Made by a program: the position numbers and the translations under genes. From NCBI GenBank assembly GCA_934675225.1, contig CAKUQA010000100.1, positions 1 to 5,674 of the forward strand: a stretch of DNA of 5,674 bases, in the 5' to 3' direction. Below the pieces are notes generated by a model. The model searched no databases. It saw only the letters and a program-made list of their open reading frames with translations, and had not been told where the DNA came from. Position 1 is the stretch's first letter, and every line of letters begins with the position of its first letter. This stretch comes from an uncultured Candidatus Melainabacteria bacterium. Its GTDB lineage: Bacteria; Cyanobacteriota; Vampirovibrionia; Gastranaerophilales; Gastranaerophilaceae. Below, piece after piece: positions 1 to 4,713 of this stretch.

Positions 1-20
1 TTGTATTAGAAAATAATTGA

Positions 21-971
21 TTATACTAATATTTGGATTAATAATCCTGATATAATACTTATTCCTAATAAAATACCAACTATTTTTAGTGTATCTTTAA
101 TATTTTCGTTGTGTCTGCAAAGAACAAGTATGCCAAGTCCTGCATTGGATAAAAGTCCTGACATTACTGCTCCAAAGCTTATTGAACCTTTTATTAAAAG
201 CATTGTTAATGCAATTGATACAGCACAATTAGGAATTAACCCTACAAATGCAGTTATTACCGGTTCAAAAAATTTAACTTTTCCCAACAATAAATGTAAT
301 ACGGAATGGTTTGCATATACTGTTAAAACAAAGTTTAGTAATATTGTTATTATTAAAATAAATACAAAGATATTAAGAGTATGTTTTAGCGGATGATAGA
401 TAAGTTCTCTTTTTCTTCTGTGAGAAACACTATGATGACAACAACCTTCGTGTTCATTTTCGTTGTCTGTTTCTTCTACAATTGGGATATATTTATTATC
501 TTTTAAAATAAAATCAATTAAATATCCTGCGCAAACACCTATTAATAACTTAATTCCTATAATAGGTACAATATAATGAGTTTGAGATGGTTGTGCAAGT
601 AAAATCGGAATTGCTTCATCAGAGGTTGCCAGGTAAATCCCAATTAGTGTTCCTTTTGTGATAAACCTTCTTATATATAATGTACTTGCGATTACAGAAA
701 AACCGCATTGAGGAATTATTGAAGCAATACTTCCGATTAATGGAGCAGATTTTTCCGATTTCTTCATAAAAGAATTAATCTTTTCTGAATAGAAAAATTC
801 TACAAACTCAATTATCAAAAATACAATAAACAATAACGGTAGTACGTGAAAACTATCTATAATTGCGTCACATAGCCAATCAGGCATCCCAAAACTTTCT
901 ATAATTCTGTCAAAACCTGAAAATAAACCTTCATTTAATTCATTTAATCTATTCAAAAATCCAATAAGCAT
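21..971 (-). CDS. Putative 10TM heavy-metal exporter family permease (ArsP_2-like; 'putative manganese transporter')
   Basis: Inner-membrane permease of 316 residues, probably exporting a metal ion; the substrate cannot be read from sequence. Hydrophobic segments lie near residues 41-61, 76-100, 105-127, 132-156, 198-221, 235-260, 264-285 and 293-314, with an amphipathic N-terminus. The two halves resemble each other: IPQCGFS (86-92) in the first and IPNCAVS (246-252) in the second, each in a similar hydrophobic setting and followed by a basic turn and a Gly-rich helix. TSDEA (117-121) fits what I recall of the ArsP_2 family (putative 10TM heavy-metal exporter), usually annotated as manganese or arsenic efflux. 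A hydrophilic loop (about 158-195) splits the halves and carries EHEGCCHHSVSH (173-184), a likely metal-binding patch. The ATG at 971-969 lacks a clear Shine-Dalgarno. The gene follows the TolC-like gene by 26 bases on the same strand, so co-transcription is likely. Family call fairly sure; ion specificity is inference. Confidence 0.8.
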   Translation of the reverse strand: MLIGFLNRLNELNEGLFSGFDRIIESFGMPDWLCDAIIDSFHVLPLLFIVFLIIEFVEFFYSEKINSFMKKSEKSAPLIGSIASIIPQCGFSVIASTLYIRRFITKGTLIGIYLATSDEAIPILLAQPSQTHYIVPIIGIKLLIGVCAGYLIDFILKDNKYIPIVEETDNENEHEGCCHHSVSHRRKRELIYHPLKHTLNIFVFILIITILLNFVLTVYANHSVLHLLLGKVKFFEPVITAFVGLIPNCAVSIALTMLLIKGSISFGAVMSGLLSNAGLGILVLCRHNENIKDTLKIVGILLGISIISGLLIQILV

Positions 972-997
972 AATTTAATTTTAATACAAACAGAAAA

Positions 998-2494
998 TTA
1001 TAAATCTTGTTTGCCCTTTCTTGTTTTAATTTTCTTTTCTTCATGTTCATCACAACCGAGAACTTTATTCAAATGCTCAATCAATTCGGTTGAGTGATAT
1101 TGCATAGCGTGTTCTGATTTATGGTGAATGTCTACAATATGGTAATGCATAGACATTTCAACCTGAATTAATGCAATATTGTAGTTATACAAACAGTCAA
1201 TGTAAGTTGTTATTGCGGAAATATAGTCTCTCCTAGCATTAAGCATAGCTAGGTAATTAACTTCGCCTGCTATATATTTTTTTTCTACAACTTCAAAATT
1301 TTCTAAAGATTGTAGTACTTCTGTTTGTGCTGTAGGAATTTCTTTTTCGCATTTTTCTACATTATTAAAAGCTCGTTTTACTTCAAAATACAAATCTTTT
1401 TTGAATAAAGTTATTTCGTTGTCTGCCAAGTTAACTTGAGCTTGTGCTCCTTTGATGCTGTGTTTTAATTCCATAAGATTAACTGTTGAATTAAGGTTTA
1501 CACCAACACGAAAACTGTTGTCTGTTGTTTGATTTGTGTTGTAAAATCCATATCCTGCATTTGCTGTTAAATCAGGAAAATAAGTTCGTTTTATATATAA
1601 AAGCGATTGTTCCATCGCGTTTTTAGTAGATATTAATACGTTTAAATCCGGACTGTTGTCATAAGCAATTTGTACAGCTTTGTCCATCGGGAAATTAAAT
1701 TTCTCAGGAGTAAAAATAGGTATATCATTGTTGTTTTTTTTGTATGCAAAATTGTTGTCAAATGCAAATGTTGGTGTGTTTTTTATTGTATAACTCGGTT
1801 GACTGTCTAAAAACATCGCATTATCTAAATCTATTTTAGCATTTTTAAAGTCATTTTGTGCATCTATTAATTGAATTTTAGCTTCGCTAAGGTGAAGTTT
1901 TGCAGTTGTCAAATCTGGATTTTTCTTTGCCAATTTTACAATATTTTCGTTAATTTCTACATTGTTTTGAGCAACTTGGAGTAATGCTTTTGCTCTTAAA
2001 AGTTTATAATATTTAGCCTTTACATCAAATAGGGTTGAACAAAGGCTGTCCATAAATTCATATTCTGCACCGATTTTATAAAATTCTTCCATTTTTATAT
2101 ATGCAGTAGTTTTTCCAAAATTCCAAACAAGTTTGTTTATAGTTACACCTATTGTCGGAAGTTCTCTATAATGAGAATTGTAATAAATATTATCAGAATT
2201 GTTTTCGTTGTAAAATCCAGCACCAGCATTTATTACCGGAAAATATTGCGAACGAGCAATTCCAAGATTGCTTTTTGCGATATCAAGGTTGTATTTTTGT
2301 TTTCTTATATATGGACTGTTTTTGAATGCAGATGCAACGCAGTCAAAAATTGAGACAGAAATACCATCTTTTATTGTAATCGGATGGTTAAAAAGTTCGT
2401 CCTCATCATTTTCTATAGCTAGTGTATTTGTATTTCCTGCCAATATAAAAGTTATTGTTAATAATATTAGGCAGAATATCTTTTTCATGTCCAT
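998..2494 (-). CDS. TolC-family outer membrane efflux protein with His-rich C-terminal tail
   Basis: Outer-membrane channel of a tripartite efflux system (OEP family), 498 residues from the chosen start. Residues 1-26 form a signal peptide (MDMKKIF, hydrophobic core, cleavage after TLA). Two OEP repeats follow the usual plan: the first around 45-96 (SPYIRKQKYNLDIAKSNLG then SQYFPVINAGAGFY), the second around 267-318 (AVQIAYDNSPDLNVL then RTYFPDLTANAGYGFY). Each has a strand turn followed by a long coiled-coil helical pair; NKLVWNFGK (120-128) and KYIAGEVNYLAMLNARRDY (406-424) are typical TolC-like segments. After about residue 447 the protein extends into a polar tail with eight His and one Cys between 450 and 484, then a Lys/Arg-rich end. 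I chose the ATG at 2494; the frame opens from TTG at 2509, but that would add a peptide before the signal sequence, and ATG at 2488 (MKKIF) is equally possible. No Shine-Dalgarno precedes any of them. It heads the unit with the metal permease. Confidence 0.9.
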   Translation of the reverse strand: MDMKKIFCLILLTITFILAGNTNTLAIENDEDELFNHPITIKDGISVSIFDCVASAFKNSPYIRKQKYNLDIAKSNLGIARSQYFPVINAGAGFYNENNSDNIYYNSHYRELPTIGVTINKLVWNFGKTTAYIKMEEFYKIGAEYEFMDSLCSTLFDVKAKYYKLLRAKALLQVAQNNVEINENIVKLAKKNPDLTTAKLHLSEAKIQLIDAQNDFKNAKIDLDNAMFLDSQPSYTIKNTPTFAFDNNFAYKKNNNDIPIFTPEKFNFPMDKAVQIAYDNSPDLNVLISTKNAMEQSLLYIKRTYFPDLTANAGYGFYNTNQTTDNSFRVGVNLNSTVNLMELKHSIKGAQAQVNLADNEITLFKKDLYFEVKRAFNNVEKCEKEIPTAQTEVLQSLENFEVVEKKYIAGEVNYLAMLNARRDYISAITTYIDCLYNYNIALIQVEMSMHYHIVDIHHKSEHAMQYHSTELIEHLNKVLGCDEHEEKKIKTRKGKQDL

Positions 2495-2519
2495 ATTATA
2501 ATTATACAATACTTGTCAA
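2495..2519 (-). promoter_or_regulatory. Candidate promoter and operator region for the tolC-like/permease unit
   Basis: Read on the minus strand, this stretch has TTGACA (2519-2514), then two tandem TATAAT hexamers (2506-2501 and 2500-2495) directly before the ATG at 2494. The TTGACA to TATAAT gaps (7 and 13 bases) are too short for an ordinary sigma-70 pair, so either TATAAT may work with a poorer upstream -35 or the match may be fortuitous in AT-rich DNA. If the -10 hexamers are real, transcription would start at or within a few bases of the ATG, giving a leaderless or nearly leaderless message, in keeping with the missing Shine-Dalgarno. TATAATTATA (2497-2506) is a perfect palindrome and could also serve as a repressor site. 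Tentative. Confidence 0.25.
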
Positions 2520-2580
2520 GAGTGTATTATTTTGTTTCTGAAATAAGATTAAATTTCTTGAAGCTGTATACTTATAGTTA

Positions 2581-2609
2581 ATGTTAAAAAGTTTTCTTTG
2601 TGCTATACT
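2581..2609 (+). promoter_or_regulatory. Candidate extended -10 promoter for the glycan operon
   Basis: TGCTATACT at 2601-2609 fits an extended -10 element (TG, one base, then TATACT, one mismatch to TATAAT). The -35 position, 17 bases upstream (2581-2586, ATGTTA), is a poor match, which extended -10 promoters tolerate. Transcription would begin near 2615-2617 and leave a leader of about 70-95 bases before the coding start. It is the best sigma-70-like match that I see upstream of the plus-strand genes, but in such AT-rich sequence chance matches are common. Confidence 0.35.
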
Positions 2610-2636
2610 AAAGATAGATTAGTAGATGATGTGATG

Positions 2637-2662
2637 ACGGATATTTTTTTATTTTAATCCGT
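2637..2662 (+). repeat. Small inverted repeat in the leader of the glycan operon
   Basis: ACGGAT (2637-2642) and ATCCGT (2657-2662) are perfect 6-base inverted copies around a 14-base T-rich interior. In RNA this could form a short hairpin; in DNA it could be an operator. It is not an intrinsic terminator: the T run is inside the loop rather than after the stem. The arms are the most GC-containing part of the leader. It lies between the candidate promoter and the GAGGGT ribosome-site-like sequence. Function unknown. Confidence 0.3.
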
Positions 2663-2673
2663 ATAGATATTTT

Positions 2674-2679
2674 GAGGGT
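2674..2679 (+). promoter_or_regulatory. Shine-Dalgarno-like GAGGGT ahead of a non-canonical in-frame ATA
   Basis: GAGGGT is the only good Shine-Dalgarno-like sequence before the glycosyltransferase gene. It lies 30 bases upstream of the TTG at 2710, too far to serve it, but its GAGGG core is 7 bases upstream of an in-frame ATA codon at 2686-2688. The frame is open from 2638 onward. This raises the possibility that translation starts at 2686 on ATA, or that the codon was an ATG in a relative or is miscalled here. Confidence 0.4.
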
Positions 2680-2709
2680 AGAAAAATAGTAGATAATATT
2701 CAATTTGAG

Positions 2710-4713
2710 TTGAAAAATGATTTAAAAGACGAAGTTTGTCTGGATAAGTTATCGATAATTATTCCTACAATGCAAAAAGATTTAGATGTTTTGAATAAAT
2801 TGCTTGCTGAGTTAGTGGAAGATAATTGTATCTTTGAGATTATAGTTATTGATAATTCTACTAAGGGGTTTGATTATCCATCTGACAAAGTTCGTGTAAT
2901 TTCACCTGAAAAGAATTTATATGTAAATCCTGCATGGAATTTAGGAGTGAAAGAAGCTAAATGTAATTATTTTGGCATATTGAATGATGATTTGATTTTA
3001 CCTAAAAATTATTGTTTGCAAGTTTTGAATTTTATAAAAGAAACTGAAAATATCGGACTTGTCGGAATTGATACTAATGCATTGTTGAACTCCAAAAAAG
3101 AAGATTTTGAAACATATCCGGTTTGCGAAACTTTTGAATTCGAAAAAATGGATAGTTGTTATGATACAGGATTTTGGGGCTCTGCAATTTTTGGTAAAAA
3201 AGAAAATTATTATCAAATTCCTGAAGATATAAAAATCTGGTGTGGTGATAATTATTTGCAAAAAATGAATATTGATAACGGAAAACAAAATTATCAGGTT
3301 ATTAATTCTCAAATAAAACATCTTATTTCGTTATCAGTAAATTCTTCAAAAAAAATAAAAACAATATTGCAAAATGATATTCGTAATTACTCTAAAATTG
3401 ATAAAAGATATAAAGGTCATGATTTTTATAGACCTGATTTAGCAGGTTCGTTATTTTCAATAAGAACTCGAGATTGTGGAAAACATAAAATATTAACTGT
3501 TTGCGGTATAAAAGTTTCGATTAAAAATACTCCTAAAAGAAAGTATAAATTGCAAGATAAAAAAGCTTATTATGAATTTTTAGAAAATAGAAATACTTAT
3601 GAAAATAATTGTTTTGTACAACTTTCAGACAAAGTTTATGACGGTTCTAATTCCGTTAAACCAATAGCTTTTTATTTGCCGCAATTTCATTCAATAGAAT
3701 TGAATGATAAAAATTTTGGAAAAGGTTTTACTGAGTGGGTTAATGTATCAAAAGCTTTTCCTCAGTTTGTAGGGCATCATCAACCTCAAATTCCTGTTGA
3801 CGTAGGGTTTTACGATTTGTCTGATGACAAGGTTATGTACAGACAAGTTGAATTGGCTAAACATTTTGGGATTTTTGGTTTCTGTTTCCATTATTATTGG
3901 TTTTCAGGTAAAAGATTGTTGGAAAAACCTATTTTTAATTACTTAAATAATAAAGAACTTGATTTGCCGTTTTGCTTATGTTGGGCTAATGAAAATTGGT
4001 CTAAATTGTGGGATGGTGGAAATAAAGAACTGTTGATGGAACAAAAACTTTTAGAAGATGATGATGAAAAGTTCTTTTATGATATTTTACCGTTTTTTAG
4101 AGATGATAGATATATAAAAATAGATAATAAACCTGTTTTAATTGTGTATAGATTAAATTTATTTAGCGATGAAAGGATTAAGGTTTTTGTAAATAAAATT
4201 CGAGATTTGGCTAAAAAAGAAGGTTTTGATGATATTTATTTAATTGGTGCCAAAGTTTTTGGTTGTGAAAATCCGTTAATCTATGGAGCAGATGCAGCTG
4301 TAGAGTTTCCTCCGCTTGGAATAAATACGGAAGTAGAAGAAGCGAAATTAAAATATTTAAATAAGAATTACAAAGGCACTGTATACGATATGTCGTCTTA
4401 TGTAAAGAGTGAAAAGTATATTCGGGGGGGGGGCAACTCAAAGTTGTTTAAATCTGTTTTCCCCGGATGGGATAATACAGCAAGAAAAGCTCAGTCTGGT
4501 GCATGGACTATTTTGTGTGAACCTGATACATATAAGACTTGGTTAAAAAATATAATAAATTGGACAAAGAAAAATCATAAGAACGCAAATGAGCAATTTG
4601 TGTTTATAAATGCATGGAATGAATGGGCAGAAGGTGCACATCTTGAACCTGATAAAAAATATGGTTATGCATATTTGCAGGCTACTAAAGATGCGCTGGA
4701 GGAGAGTAGATAA
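2710..4713 (+). CDS. Bifunctional glycosyltransferase family 2 / WbsX (GH99-like) protein
   Basis: Two-domain enzyme of 667 residues for surface polysaccharide synthesis, probably cytoplasmic as there is no signal peptide or membrane span. Residues 13-205 form a GT-A glycosyltransferase: KLSIIIPT (13-20), EIIVIDNS (43-50), NPAWNLG (73-79), the metal-binding LNDD (91-94, DxD-like), and WCGDNYL (177-183) with a later IKHL near 202. A linker (about 206-315) includes KHKILTVCGIKVSI (258-271). Residues 316-665 match the WbsX/GH99-like family: IAFYLPQFH (319-327), GFTEWVNV (339-346), FHYYWFSGK (393-401), CWANENW (424-430), VFPGWDNTARK (583-593) and NAWNEWAEGAHLEP (634-647), whose Glu residues are candidate catalytic ones. 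Sugar specificity cannot be read. The start is uncertain: TTG at 2710 is the first usual start codon, Met21 lies inside the first GT strand and is too late, and ATA at 2686 has the better ribosome site. A ten-G run encodes Gly573-575. The stop overlaps the wecE start by one base. Confidence 0.88.
   Translation: MKNDLKDEVCLDKLSIIIPTMQKDLDVLNKLLAELVEDNCIFEIIVIDNSTKGFDYPSDKVRVISPEKNLYVNPAWNLGVKEAKCNYFGILNDDLILPKNYCLQVLNFIKETENIGLVGIDTNALLNSKKEDFETYPVCETFEFEKMDSCYDTGFWGSAIFGKKENYYQIPEDIKIWCGDNYLQKMNIDNGKQNYQVINSQIKHLISLSVNSSKKIKTILQNDIRNYSKIDKRYKGHDFYRPDLAGSLFSIRTRDCGKHKILTVCGIKVSIKNTPKRKYKLQDKKAYYEFLENRNTYENNCFVQLSDKVYDGSNSVKPIAFYLPQFHSIELNDKNFGKGFTEWVNVSKAFPQFVGHHQPQIPVDVGFYDLSDDKVMYRQVELAKHFGIFGFCFHYYWFSGKRLLEKPIFNYLNNKELDLPFCLCWANENWSKLWDGGNKELLMEQKLLEDDDEKFFYDILPFFRDDRYIKIDNKPVLIVYRLNLFSDERIKVFVNKIRDLAKKEGFDDIYLIGAKVFGCENPLIYGADAAVEFPPLGINTEVEEAKLKYLNKNYKGTVYDMSSYVKSEKYIRGGGNSKLFKSVFPGWDNTARKAQSGAWTILCEPDTYKTWLKNIINWTKKNHKNANEQFVFINAWNEWAEGAHLEPDKKYGYAYLQATKDALEESR
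4424..4433 (+). repeat. Poly-G tract (10 G), putative phase-variation switch
   Basis: Ten uninterrupted G bases lie inside the GT2-WbsX gene, spanning codons 572-576 (Arg-Gly-Gly-Gly) in a probable loop just before the VFPGWDNTARK motif. No other G run in the window is longer than about four, and Gly here is otherwise mostly GGT or GGA. With one extra G the frame stops at 4449-4451 (580 residues); with one G fewer it stops at 4544-4546 (611 residues). Both lose the NEWAEG motif. Homopolymeric G runs of this length in AT-rich genomes, as in Campylobacter surface-glycan genes, are classic slipped-strand contingency loci. The run is seen directly; switching is inferred. Confidence 0.75.
4698..4704 (+). 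promoter_or_regulatory. Strong ribosome binding site of wecE, inside the preceding gene
   Basis: GGAGGAG lies 8 bases before the ATG at 4713, within the last codons (Leu-Glu-Glu-Ser) of the GT2-WbsX gene. It is the strongest Shine-Dalgarno in the window and fixes the wecE start. Combined with the TAATG stop/start overlap it suggests translational coupling. Confidence 0.8.

Noticed and set aside
109..396. Plus-strand reading frame of 95 codons opposite the permease gene
   Set aside because: It is fully antisense to a well-supported membrane protein, shows no domain or ribosome site, and its composition reflects the complement of hydrophobic codons.
1734..1741. Eight-T run (poly-A on the coding strand) in the tolC-like gene as a second phase-variation tract
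   Set aside because: A/T runs of this length are expected in such AT-rich DNA (another of eight A lies at 3348-3355); only the G tract stands out from background.
2171..2501. Two overlapping plus-strand frames (60 and 77 codons) opposite the start of the tolC-like gene
   Set aside because: They lie antisense to the signal peptide and first OEP repeat and have no independent coding evidence.
2634..2657. Seven-codon upstream reading frame (ATG at 2634, TAA at 2655-2657) as a leader peptide
   Set aside because: No ribosome site precedes it and its codons show no regulatory pattern; such tiny frames are frequent by chance.
2637..2662. Inverted repeat with T run as an intrinsic terminator
   Set aside because: The T run is within the loop, not after a GC-rich stem, and the stem is only six bases.
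2510..2709. JUMPstart/ops element or riboswitch (for example a manganese-sensing one) in the divergent region
   Set aside because: I see no GGCGGTAGC-like ops core and no conserved riboswitch core; the only stem of note is the 6-base inverted repeat at 2637-2662.
2998..3321. Minus-strand frame of 107 codons within the GT2 region
   Set aside because: Antisense shadow of the glycosyltransferase domain; Ile/Phe-rich product typical of reversed AT-rich coding sequence.
4211..4441. Minus-strand frame of 76 codons starting at the poly-G tract
   Set aside because: Its start and Pro run come from the complement of the G tract; it is antisense to the WbsX domain and unsupported.
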